Assembly (NCBI GenBank): GCA_035528995.1
Contig: DATKXO010000372.1
Coordinates: 1 to 43,816 of the forward strand
Reading direction: 5' to 3'
Source of the DNA: DATKXO01 sp035528995
GTDB taxonomy: Bacteria; Planctomycetota; Phycisphaerae; UBA1845
DNA: 43,816 bases
Shown: piece by piece, positions 15,939 to 23,660 of the stretch
How the letters are laid out: each line of letters opens with the position of its first letter
Position numbering within the stretch: position 1 is the first letter of the stretch
Notes under the pieces: model-generated
What the model saw: only the letters and a program-made list of their open reading frames with translations
Told to the model about the DNA's origin: nothing
Database searches by the model: none
Position numbers and translations under genes: made by a program

Positions 15939-16675
15939 GCGAAATCCTGACCATCGCAGCCGACGAGATCGTGCCGGACCGGGCGGCCGTCCTGGACAAC
16001 CAGGGCATCCCGCCCGACGAGGTGCTGCCGCCCGCCACCGAGGCGGTGTACCAGGCGGCCTTCGACCTGCTGACGAAAGTGGCCGCACCCGTCGGCATCC
16101 TGGCGGAGCTGTCGGTGGACGAGTTCGCGGGCGTGTATCGCGGCGATGGATGGAACGAGCCCAGCACGCCGGTGGGGGACATCTTCCCTCGATCGGAACA
16201 CCTGGCCCTGTTCGCGGCGACGCTCGGCCCCGAAGTGAGCCGCGAGATCACCAGTCGGTTCGAGTCGAACGATCTGGCCATGGCGGCCATGTTGGACGCC
16301 GCGGCGTCGGCGGCAGCGGACAAGGCGGCCGACGTCGTCGAGCGCCGCTTCTGCGCGGCGCTCTCTGACAACGGACGAATGAAGCCGGATACGGGCGTGT
16401 TGCGCTACAGCCCGGGCTACTGCGGTTGGCACATCAGCGGTCAGGGGAGGCTCTTCAAGTATCTGGAGCCCGAACAAATCGGCATCTCCCTTCGCGAGAC
16501 CTACCTGATGGACCCGCTGAAATCCGTCTCCGGCGTCATCATTGCCGGTCCCGGAGAGATCCACGACTTCCGATCCACTTATCCGTCCTGCACCATGTGC
16601 GAGACGCACGGCTGCCGTCAGCGAATCCGTAAACTTCTTGACCAATCCAACCCTGAGCCCACCCGCGGAGTGTGA
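15935..16675 (+). CDS. MetH-activation-domain-like protein (reductive remethylation of corrinoid)
   Basis: This 246-residue protein resembles the C-terminal SAM-binding activation domain of cobalamin-dependent methionine synthase. That domain reloads oxidised Co(II) with a methyl group from SAM. The key signature R-x-x-P-G-Y is present as R157-YSPGY, followed by GWHISGQGRLFKYL and a SAM-pocket-like segment (EQIGISLRETYLMDPLKSVSG). It is shorter than the E. coli domain (about 330 residues). It ends in a cysteine cluster, C219-x2-C222-x4-C227, which might bind metal or a cluster. By position it should repair the corrinoid protein encoded next, doing the job that RamA-type activators do elsewhere. 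It overlaps mttB by four bases. The electron donor is not evident. Confidence 0.82.
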   Translation: MSEILTIAADEIVPDRAAVLDNQGIPPDEVLPPATEAVYQAAFDLLTKVAAPVGILAELSVDEFAGVYRGDGWNEPSTPVGDIFPRSEHLALFAATLGPEVSREITSRFESNDLAMAAMLDAAASAAADKAADVVERRFCAALSDNGRMKPDTGVLRYSPGYCGWHISGQGRLFKYLEPEQIGISLRETYLMDPLKSVSGVIIAGPGEIHDFRSTYPSCTMCETHGCRQRIRKLLDQSNPEPTRGV

Positions 16676-16677
16676 AC

Positions 16678-17316
16678 ATGGACCTGTTGGAGCAGATTTC
16701 CGAGCAGTTGATCTCCGGTGAGGATGAGCAGGTGGGCAAGCTCACCCGCCAGGCGATCGACCAGCGGCTTCCCGCGCAGGACATCCTCGACCGCGGCCTG
16801 ATCGCCGGCATGAACGTCGTGGGGGCGCGCTTCAAGGCTCACGAGATCTTCCTGCCCGAGGTCCTCCTGGCGGCACGGGCCATGTACGCCGGCATGGATC
16901 AACTGAAACCGCTGTTGATCGAGGAGGGCATTCCGCCGATCGGTAAGATCGTGCTGGGCTCCGTGCAGGGCGATCTGCACGACATCGGCAAGAACCTGGT
17001 CGGCATCATGCTCAAGGGAGCCGGCTTCGAGGTCATCGACCTGGGAAACGACGTCGCCCCCGAGCGTTTCGTCGACGCGGCACAGAAGGAGGGCGCCTCC
17101 GTCATCGGTATGTCCGCACTGCTGACCACGACCATGCCCATGATGAAGAACGTCGCCGACCTGGTGAAGCAACGCGGTCTCTCGGGCAAGGTCAAGACCA
17201 TCGTCGGCGGCGCGCCGGTGTCCGCCGAGTACGCGGCCGAGATCGGCGCCGATGCCTACGGCTTCGACGCCGCCAACGCGGTCGATCGAGTGAAGAGCCT
17301 GGTGAACGTGGCTTGA
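16678..17316 (+). CDS. Corrinoid protein of methyltransferase system (MttC/MtgC type)
   Basis: This 212-residue methyl carrier has an N-terminal helical cap domain (about 1-85) and a Rossmann-like B12-binding domain. The cobalt ligand H101 lies in GDLHDIGKN (D-x-H-x-x-G). It is followed by the S-x-L element (GMSALLTTTMP) and the GG motif (IVGGAPVS), all diagnostic of methylcobalamin proteins. It would receive a methyl from the MttB-like enzyme and give it to the homocysteine methyltransferase encoded next. ATG 16678 has GGAG 7 bases upstream; GTG 16672, overlapping the previous stop, is an alternative. Two bases separate the genes. Confidence 0.93.
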   Translation: MDLLEQISEQLISGEDEQVGKLTRQAIDQRLPAQDILDRGLIAGMNVVGARFKAHEIFLPEVLLAARAMYAGMDQLKPLLIEEGIPPIGKIVLGSVQGDLHDIGKNLVGIMLKGAGFEVIDLGNDVAPERFVDAAQKEGASVIGMSALLTTTMPMMKNVADLVKQRGLSGKVKTIVGGAPVSAEYAAEIGADAYGFDAANAVDRVKSLVNVA

Positions 17317-17317
17317 G

Positions 17318-18211
17318 ATGCAACCGCTGCTCGAACGACTCGCGGCCGGCGACGTCCTGGTGGCCGACGGCGCCATGGGGACCATGCTGCAGGCCGAGGG
17401 GCTCGAACCGGGGCAGTGTCCCGAGTCGTTCAACCTGACCCGCCCGCAGGTTCTGCTGGAGATCGCCCGCCAGTACCTCGAGGCCGGCGCCGACATCATT
17501 CAGACCAACACGTTCGGCGGTTCACCCGCCAGGCTGGCCATGCACCAGCTCGCGGACCGGACCGACGGCATCAATCGAGCGGCCGTCCGTGCGGTTTGCG
17601 ACGCGGTCGGCGATCGCGCCTACGTCTCCGGATCGTGCGGCCCCAGCGGCAGGATCCTGAAACCTTACGGCGACACCGATCCGCAGGACCTCTACGCGGG
17701 GTTCCGGCGGCAGATCGAGTGCCTGATTGACGCCGGCGTCGATTGCGTTTGCGTCGAGACGATGGTCGATCTGAACGAGGCGACCCTGGCCGTCAAGGCT
17801 GCCAAGGACGCGTCGCCGTCGATCCCCGTGCTGGCCACGATGACCTTCGACGCCACGCCGCGAGGCTTCTACACGATCATGGGAGTCAGCGTGGAGGCGG
17901 CGGCCGGCGGCTTGGCCGATGCCGGCGCGGACGTGGTGGGCTCCAACTGCGGCAACGGCATCGAGCGCATGGTCGAGATCGCCGGACAATTCCACGAGCA
18001 CAGCCGCCTCCCGCTCATCATCCAGTCGAACGCCGGGCTTCCCCAGATGCAGGACGGCAAGCCCGTGTACCGCGAGACGCCCGAGTTCATGGCCGATCGG
18101 GCGCGGGCCTTGATCGAAGTCGGCGTGTCCATCATCGGCGGCTGCTGTGGCACCACTCCGCAACACATACGAGCCCTGCGCCGGATGGTGGATGCGAGCG
18201 GCCGTCGGTGA
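17318..18211 (+). CDS. Homocysteine S-methyltransferase (MetH N-domain type)
   Basis: This 297-residue TIM-barrel protein should transfer a methyl group to the zinc-bound thiolate of homocysteine, giving methionine. The zinc ligands are C211 in GSNCGNG and C276/C277 in GGCCGTTPQHI. DGAMGTMLQ and the N-T-F-G-G motif of the family are at the N-terminal side. Its length equals the isolated Hcy domain of MetH and it contains no folate- or B12-binding part. It begins one base after the corrinoid gene, which implies use of that protein as methyl donor. Betaine-homocysteine or SAM-dependent homologs share the fold, but the corrinoid neighbour favours a MetH-like role. Confidence 0.88.
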   Translation: MQPLLERLAAGDVLVADGAMGTMLQAEGLEPGQCPESFNLTRPQVLLEIARQYLEAGADIIQTNTFGGSPARLAMHQLADRTDGINRAAVRAVCDAVGDRAYVSGSCGPSGRILKPYGDTDPQDLYAGFRRQIECLIDAGVDCVCVETMVDLNEATLAVKAAKDASPSIPVLATMTFDATPRGFYTIMGVSVEAAAGGLADAGADVVGSNCGNGIERMVEIAGQFHEHSRLPLIIQSNAGLPQMQDGKPVYRETPEFMADRARALIEVGVSIIGGCCGTTPQHIRALRRMVDASGRR

Positions 18212-18385
18212 AGTCTCCAGGAGTCGGGCGGCGCTTGTAATATCTCGTCATATCCGTCCGGCGGTCGGCTGGCGGGCGGTACCGTGCCCGGCGCGATTGT
18301 GGTAGTCTCCGGAGTCGGCGAGTAGACCGCGGCGCCGGCGAACGCAGGCGTCTTCATCGTCTCACAGATCAGGAGGCCCCAAGCT

Positions 18386-19276
18386 GTGCGCAAGTTAAAC
18401 TACATCCTTGTTCAACTGATTGCCGTCGTTATTCTTGCGGCCACGTTCACCGGCTGCGCCATCACCGAACGCCAGGCTGAGCCGGCTGTCGCTGCCCCCG
18501 AAGCGCCCGGGGCTCCGGCGGCAGCGCCTGCCGAGGCCGGGCCCGAGCAGGATGCCGAGAAACCCGCAGACGAGGCGGACGAAGAAGAGGAGAGGCTGAA
18601 GCAGGCCGAGGACGACGCCAAAGACGCCCGCAAGCTCGCCAAGATCGAGCGGGACCTCAACCTTGCCGCCGAACGCCTGGCCCAGGCACGACTGGCCATG
18701 GCCCACGCCGAGGCCCAAAACGCCGTGAGCGTCGCCAAGGCCGAGAAGGACCTCGAGCTCGAACGGCAGCGGTACCGCATCTTCGTCGAGCGCTCCGTGC
18801 CCAACCGCGTCGAGAGGGCCAAGCTCGATCTGACCCGGGCCGAGGACCGCACCAAGGAGGCCGAGGAAGAGCTCAAGCAGCTCGAGATGATGTACGCCGA
18901 GGACGATTTCGCGGATCAGACCAAGGAGATCGTGCTGGAGCGGGAGCGCCGGCGGCTGGAACGCGCCAAGCGGGACCTCGAGTTGCGACAGGAGGAGTTC
19001 ACCATCCTGACCGAACTCACCATCCCGTTGGAGAAGGCCGAGCAGGAGACGAAGGTCGAGCAACAGACCAAGTCTCTGGAGAAGGCCCAGCGCGATGCCG
19101 ACGCCTCGCGGCTCGGCGATCAGATCGGGGTGCTGAAGGCCGAGGGCGACATCGCCAACCTCGAGGTCCAGATCGAGGACCACCACGTGGACATGGCCCA
19201 GAAACAACGCGAGCGCGAGAAGAAGCACAAGGAGAAGGAAAAAGAGAACGAAAAGAAAGCGCAGGCGGGGGAGTAG
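18386..19276 (+). CDS. Coiled-coil lipoprotein, function unknown
   Basis: This 296-residue protein starts at GTG 18386, 9 bases after AGGAGG. The N-terminus is a lipoprotein signal with lipid site in TGC (ATFTGCAI, about residue 24). An Ala/Pro/Glu-rich linker (about 30-70) follows, then an almost unbroken, highly charged helix with Leu/Ala heptads to about 265. The tail is Lys/Glu-rich. A short conserved-looking break (RYRIFVERSVPNR; later TILTELTIPLEK) appears twice, so there may be two related helical hairpins. It could be a periplasmic rod or an HlyD-like adaptor remnant. The toroid protein follows 5 bases later and is likely co-expressed. I do not recognise a family. Confidence 0.8.
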   Translation: MRKLNYILVQLIAVVILAATFTGCAITERQAEPAVAAPEAPGAPAAAPAEAGPEQDAEKPADEADEEEERLKQAEDDAKDARKLAKIERDLNLAAERLAQARLAMAHAEAQNAVSVAKAEKDLELERQRYRIFVERSVPNRVERAKLDLTRAEDRTKEAEEELKQLEMMYAEDDFADQTKEIVLERERRRLERAKRDLELRQEEFTILTELTIPLEKAEQETKVEQQTKSLEKAQRDADASRLGDQIGVLKAEGDIANLEVQIEDHHVDMAQKQREREKKHKEKEKENEKKAQAGE

Positions 19277-19281
19277 CAGGC

Positions 19282-20484
19282 ATGAACGCGTTGATTGCAG
19301 TCCTCCTGCTTGCGGCAGGTACTGGGCCGCCCGACGCCGGTCCCGCCGATGCGGCGGGCGATCAGGTCACGCCACTGTCCTCGGGTCAGGCCGGCGCCCG
19401 CGCGGACCAGATTCCTCCGCCCACGGACGACGACGTTCGCCAGGCCATCCGGCGCGGCATCGACTTCCTGCTCAAGGCTCAGAATGACGACGGCTCATGG
19501 GGCGGCCAGGGGGATTCCCTGACTACCTGGAGCGGCGGCATCTGGTCCAACCCCGAGACCCACCGGGCCTGGAAGGTGGCCGTCACGGGATTGTGTTGTG
19601 CCGCGCTGCTGGAGGTGGGCACCTCGGACGATGCCGTGGCCGCGACCGATCGGGCCATCCGCTATCTGATCGACAATGCCGACGTCAAGAGGCCCAACGA
19701 ATGGGACACGATGAACAACTGGGCCTACATCTACGGGTTGCAGGGTCTGGCCGCCGCGTACGGACATCCGCGGTACGCCGATTCACCGCTGCGGGCCGAG
19801 ATCGCCGCGTCCGTTGCCAAGCACGTCCACAACCTGGCCCGGTTCCAGTCGGTCAGTGGCGGATGGGGCTACCTGGAGTTGAACGCCCCGCGCACCCGCC
19901 GCCCGCAGTGGGCTACCAGTTTCATGACCGCGGCGGCCGTGGTCGCGATGCAGGAGGCCAGGCGCAACGGGCTCGAGGTGGACCAGGGCGTGATCGATCG
20001 GGCCATCCGAATCATCAAGCACTGCCGCCTGCCCAACGGCGGCTACACCTATCACGTGCGGGCGATCCCCAACCTGCACTCGGAGTACATCGATCAGGTC
20101 AAGGGCTCGCTGTCGCGCATTCAGGTGTGCCACGCGGCCCTGATCCTGTCGGGTGAGCCGGTTCCGCCGGAGGACCTGCTCACCGGTATGGGGCACTTCT
20201 TCCGCGAGCACAAGTTCCTCGACCTGGCCATGCACAAGCCGGTCCCGCACGAGGCCTACTACTACAACTCCGGCTACTTCTACATGTTCGGGCACTACTA
20301 CGCGGCCCTGGTGATCGAGCGGCTGGGCCCCGAGGCCCAGGCGAAGTACTGGCCCAAGCTGCGACACGAGATCATCAAGATTCAGCAGAAGGACGGTTCC
20401 ATCTGGGACTACGACATGCACCGCTACGACCGGCCCTACGGCGTGGCCTACGGCCTGATGGCCCTGGGCCGCTCGCTGCGGTAG
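19282..20484 (+). CDS. Prenyltransferase/squalene-oxidase-repeat (alpha-toroid) protein
   Basis: This 400-residue protein has a short hydrophobic start that may be a signal peptide (MNALIAVLLLAAG). It is followed by alpha/alpha-toroid repeats: IDFLLKAQNDDGSWGG, LARFQSVSGGWGY, IKHCRLPNGGYTYH and IIKIQQKDGSIWDYD. The QxxDGSWG-type QW motifs are shared with squalene-hopene cyclases and complement-like proteins. The catalytic DxDD motif of cyclases is not seen, so it is unlikely to be a terpene cyclase. Export plus pairing with the coiled-coil lipoprotein suggests an envelope structural or binding role. Such proteins recur in planctomycetes, without known function. Confidence 0.83.
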   Translation: MNALIAVLLLAAGTGPPDAGPADAAGDQVTPLSSGQAGARADQIPPPTDDDVRQAIRRGIDFLLKAQNDDGSWGGQGDSLTTWSGGIWSNPETHRAWKVAVTGLCCAALLEVGTSDDAVAATDRAIRYLIDNADVKRPNEWDTMNNWAYIYGLQGLAAAYGHPRYADSPLRAEIAASVAKHVHNLARFQSVSGGWGYLELNAPRTRRPQWATSFMTAAAVVAMQEARRNGLEVDQGVIDRAIRIIKHCRLPNGGYTYHVRAIPNLHSEYIDQVKGSLSRIQVCHAALILSGEPVPPEDLLTGMGHFFREHKFLDLAMHKPVPHEAYYYNSGYFYMFGHYYAALVIERLGPEAQAKYWPKLRHEIIKIQQKDGSIWDYDMHRYDRPYGVAYGLMALGRSLR

Positions 20485-20520
20485 CAGGATCGTCTGCGCA
20501 GAGCGGATCGACGCCCTGTA

Positions 20521-21051
20521 CTACGCCGGGTAGCGGTCGGTGCTGAAGACCTCCGAGGCCGGTTTGCGGTCGGCGTCCTCCAGCGGGCTGATCAGGTCCG
20601 CCGAAGACGGGTAGCCCAGCGGCATCATGGCCACCGGCTTGGCCTTAGCGGGTATTCCCAGCAGGTGTTTGATCTTCCGCTCGTCGAACGCGCCGATCCA
20701 GCAGGTGCCCAGGCCCTCGGCCACCGCAGCCAGCGCCAGGTGATCCAGGGCGATGGCCACGTCGAGCTCCGCGCTGTTGCCGTACCCGCCCATCGACTTG
20801 TAGGCCTGCTCGGCCAGTCCGCAACCGACCACGATGATCGGCGCTTCCGCCAGCCAAAGCTGGTCGAATGCGGCCTGGGCCACCTGGCGACGAAGCTCCC
20901 CATCGGTCACGAAGATGAACCGCCACGGCTGGAAGTTGCAGGCCGACGGCGCCCAGCGCAAAGCCTGATGCATGCGTTCGAGGACGGCGGGCGGAATCGG
21001 CTTCGACGAATACGAGCGTACGCTACGGCGCGTTCGGATGGCTTCGAGCAC
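20521..21051 (-). CDS. Nitroreductase-family FMN protein
   Basis: This 176-residue protein has the nitroreductase fold. RTRRSVRSYSSKPIP at the N-terminus is the FMN-phosphate-binding Arg/Ser segment. RWAPSACNFQPWRFIFV holds the usual P-S-x-x-N-x-Q-P-W FMN contact, and GLGTCWIGAFDE is the C-terminal half marker. It should reduce nitro-aromatics, quinones or similar with NAD(P)H, probably as a dimer; the physiological substrate is unknown. GTG 21051 is the likely start, with AGGAGA 11 bases upstream. It converges on the toroid gene. Confidence 0.9.
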   Translation of the reverse strand: MLEAIRTRRSVRSYSSKPIPPAVLERMHQALRWAPSACNFQPWRFIFVTDGELRRQVAQAAFDQLWLAEAPIIVVGCGLAEQAYKSMGGYGNSAELDVAIALDHLALAAVAEGLGTCWIGAFDERKIKHLLGIPAKAKPVAMMPLGYPSSADLISPLEDADRKPASEVFSTDRYPA

Positions 21052-21179
21052 GTCTATGATCGGTCTCCTGCTGCCGGGTCGCCGACAACTTTATCTACCA
21101 GCCGCCCCGCGCGTCAACGTGCCCGATGCGCAGGACGGCCGATGCTCCCGCTCCGCCCGACGCCCTCGTCTACGTGCAG

Positions 21180-21259
21180 AAACGAGGCGGGAAGCGGTCT
21201 CGGCCCTCTGACGAACACCCCGCCGGGTGTTCAGGCTCGCCCCGCTTCCCGCCCCGTTT
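21180..21259. repeat. Long nested inverted repeat (hairpin or cruciform)
   Basis: The 18-base arms 21180-21197 (AAACGAGGCGGGAAGCGG) and 21242-21259 are complementary at 17 positions. Within the loop, GAACACCC (21213-21220) pairs perfectly with GGGTGTTC (21225-21232). It lies in the 248-base gap between two reverse-strand genes, after the IPTL-CTERM gene stop. No T run follows, so a simple intrinsic terminator is less likely; a REP-like element, structured RNA or 3'-end stabiliser is possible. Confidence 0.65.
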
Positions 21260-21299
21260 GCTACGGATACGCCTCTGGGGCGTTCTCCGGTCACCGTGG

Positions 21300-22070
21300 T
21301 CAGGCGGCCATCGACCGGCGCCTGTGCACGATGACTGCTCCGGCCGTCAACACCAGCAGCCCCAGGACGATCAGGCCCCATTGGGAGACCGTCGGAATGG
21401 CGCGGAAATACGCGTCGTGCTGTGGTGCAAGGTCCTCCTCGCCGACGGTGAGGTTGCCGATCTGAACCCCGCCGTCACCCGGTGTGTCCCACAGCGGGAT
21501 ACACGTGGGATCGAAGTAGGGGGCATCGGGATTCGGCTGGAAGTCGCGGTCCGGCGGAAGACACTCCAGCGGCACCGTCTCTCTGATAATCAGCGGGACC
21601 TTATTGTACCCGAAGAGCCCCTCCCCGTACTCGATCTGGAAGTAGACCTCGAAGTAAGCCCGTGCCGTGCCATCTCCGTTGTCCACGATCTGCCCCACTG
21701 ACGGTGGAAGGTAGGGCGCCAACGTTGTGCCCGCCCGCAGGATGAGGCTCCCGCCGTCGGCGCTCAACTGCATCTCGACGATCTCCGTGGCGATCACGCC
21801 GCCGACCGGAGTGCCTCGCTGTACCACGAAGGGGCCGCTGAACTCCAGGAACGTCTCCGCAACACAATCCAGGTCCGTACTGACCCCCACCTTGATCGTG
21901 GACGTGCCGATCTCATCGATGCCTGGAGCGCAGGTCTCGACCCAATTCTCCCCGTTCAGCTCACGACTGCACTTGCTGCAATCCGGATCACTGGCCGTAG
22001 CGGCCGGCGCCAGAGCCAACGCCATCAGCGCGCACGCCACCACGAGCCCCGTTATCGCTCTTGTGGTCAT
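21300..22070 (-). CDS. Exported protein with IPTL-CTERM sorting tail
   Basis: This 256-residue protein has a signal peptide (ITGLVVACALMALALAPAATA) and ends in IPTVSQWGLIVLGLLVLTAG, then RR-basic residues. This is the IPTL-CTERM signal: a motif, a transmembrane helix and a basic end, processed by an exosortase-like system. The middle (about 28-220) contains C-x-x-C near the start (DCSKCSREL) and beta-rich text with no recognised domain; it probably forms an immunoglobulin-like or related secreted fold. Start ATG 22070 has AGGAGG 9 bases upstream. The cognate sortase is not in the window. Confidence 0.85.
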   Translation of the reverse strand: MTTRAITGLVVACALMALALAPAATASDPDCSKCSRELNGENWVETCAPGIDEIGTSTIKVGVSTDLDCVAETFLEFSGPFVVQRGTPVGGVIATEIVEMQLSADGGSLILRAGTTLAPYLPPSVGQIVDNGDGTARAYFEVYFQIEYGEGLFGYNKVPLIIRETVPLECLPPDRDFQPNPDAPYFDPTCIPLWDTPGDGGVQIGNLTVGEEDLAPQHDAYFRAIPTVSQWGLIVLGLLVLTAGAVIVHRRRSMAA

Positions 22071-22244
22071 CCCCTGTCCTCCTATTGGTCAGTATGTACA
22101 TTTGGCCAAAGACAAACACTGAAAGCCGTTTTCAGCCGGACAACCCGCCGCAGGTCCGCCGGGCGAAGCAGCGGCGAGCTATGCGCCCGGTCTCCATCCG
22201 GTCGGCCGGGAGCAGGTCCGGCTCGCCGCAACCCTGTTCGTTCC

Positions 22245-22988
22245 TTACAGCGAGGTCGGTGGGGCACGCGGCTGCAACAGGCGAATGGCAAAGCGCGAAG
22301 GGAAGAAAAACGCCGGCCGGTGCCCAGAACCGCCGCCGTCTGCCGATGGCGCGCGGTGCCGAAGCGGCGGTAGTGCAAGCTGAACGCCGCTGAGCACCAA
22401 CACCACCGAGGCGTTGACCAACGCCACCAGGAACCCGGCCAGCACGTAGCCGAGCGTCTTGCTTACCCAGTGCAGGAGCGTGCCCTCTCCCACAACCGGG
22501 CCGAGCACCGCCGCCGACAGGCCCGTGGGTGCCAGAGCCAGTTCGACGCCCATCCAGCCGACGCCCAGAACGAACGGATTGAAGCCGATCCAACGGGTGA
22601 GCCACGCGCCACCGGCCGCGTAAAACGCCGGAATCGCGGTAGTCAACAGCAGCGCGCCAAAACTCGCGGGGACGCCCGCTTCGGGCCGGCTGACCGAGAA
22701 CACGTAAACCGCCAAGCCCCACAGCCCGCCGCCGAGCGTGGCCGCCGTTGGTCGCCAGTACCGAATGGCGAAGAACAGCGGAAGCAAGGAAAACCAGCCG
22801 AGCCAGGCTTGGCGGGTCGGCCCGGCGACGGCCGCCATCAGCCACGCGCCGAGGGGAAGCGACACGATCAGTGCCGCCGTCTTGACGGTACACAGCGTCT
22901 TTCGAGCGGAGCCGTTATGGCTATGGAAGCGCACGGTCGGAACTCGTGGTGCTTGACCACGCGAAGACCGTCTGTGGTTGGAACGCAT
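22245..22988 (-). CDS. Lnt-like membrane protein lacking the nitrilase domain
   Basis: A 247-residue protein with about six hydrophobic segments. WLGWFSLLPLFFAIRYWRPTAATLGGGLWGLAVYVF is arranged like the membrane start of apolipoprotein N-acyltransferase, and WMGVELALAPTGL also fits. The C-terminal nitrilase-like catalytic half, with its Glu-Lys-Cys triad, is absent. The frame ends soon after LVNASVVLVLSGVQL in a low-complexity basic tail that may be post-frameshift sequence. It is either a truncated lnt pseudogene or a stand-alone membrane domain. ATG 22988 is a tentative start; the frame is open to 23042. Similarity to Lnt is from pattern memory, not alignment. Confidence 0.55.
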   Translation of the reverse strand: MRSNHRRSSRGQAPRVPTVRFHSHNGSARKTLCTVKTAALIVSLPLGAWLMAAVAGPTRQAWLGWFSLLPLFFAIRYWRPTAATLGGGLWGLAVYVFSVSRPEAGVPASFGALLLTTAIPAFYAAGGAWLTRWIGFNPFVLGVGWMGVELALAPTGLSAAVLGPVVGEGTLLHWVSKTLGYVLAGFLVALVNASVVLVLSGVQLALPPLRHRAPSADGGGSGHRPAFFFPSRFAIRLLQPRAPPTSL

Positions 22989-23660
22989 GTCCTGCCGGGA
23001 TCGACGCAACGGAGCCCCTTTCCCGATCGCTTCCCCGACCACACAACCTGCCGGAACGACGCTTCCTCCCCCTTACGCTTTCAGGCCCTTGAGACGGCGG
23101 CTCGAAGTGAAGTTGCCGACCCGACCGGTAGCGTCACAGACACCGCCGCGATTGGGCCTCGGCTACATCTGCTCTCCGGCGCGGCGCGCCAACTGAAACC
23201 GCGGCCTGCAACCTCGCACAAACGGAACGCTACGTTCCAGTCCCGCGCGCCTGCACCTCGAACACGCTCACCGCGACATGATCGGGAGATGCTTCTTCAG
23301 TTGTATGCGCACAACACGCCCGACGATGGAGCTACTATACTACTGTCCTGCTCACCGAACAACGCCAAAAGCTGCTCTTTAATTGAATCGTCATAAGTGC
23401 CCGCACGTATTGCAGTTGCGCCTCTGTTTTTGTCGCCGGATCGAACTGAGGACCGCGTGCTTCAGGCCCCGGGCGGGCGATATGGCCACGGTCCCTGCCG
23501 GGCGAACGCCATCTCGCCAGGCTGCCCGAACCTGGTTCAGCCGCGTCCAACAAGGTCCGATAGATTCGATGAGCGGGCGCCGATTCTGCGTTGCCGCCCG
23601 TGCGCGCCGGCAGGCGCGCCGGCTGCGCGAGAGCCGTTCCGCCTTGGAGAACGGGCCACG
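22989..23660. other. Non-coding gap upstream of the glycan block
   Basis: About 670 bases with no convincing gene. Several open frames cross it on both strands but show no domain, no ribosome site and biased shadow-type composition. The part near 23320-23420 is more AT-rich (TACTATACTACTG, CTTTAATTGAATC) and may hold the promoter of the downstream genes. The length is unusual for this otherwise compact region, so a decayed gene is possible. Confidence 0.45.
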
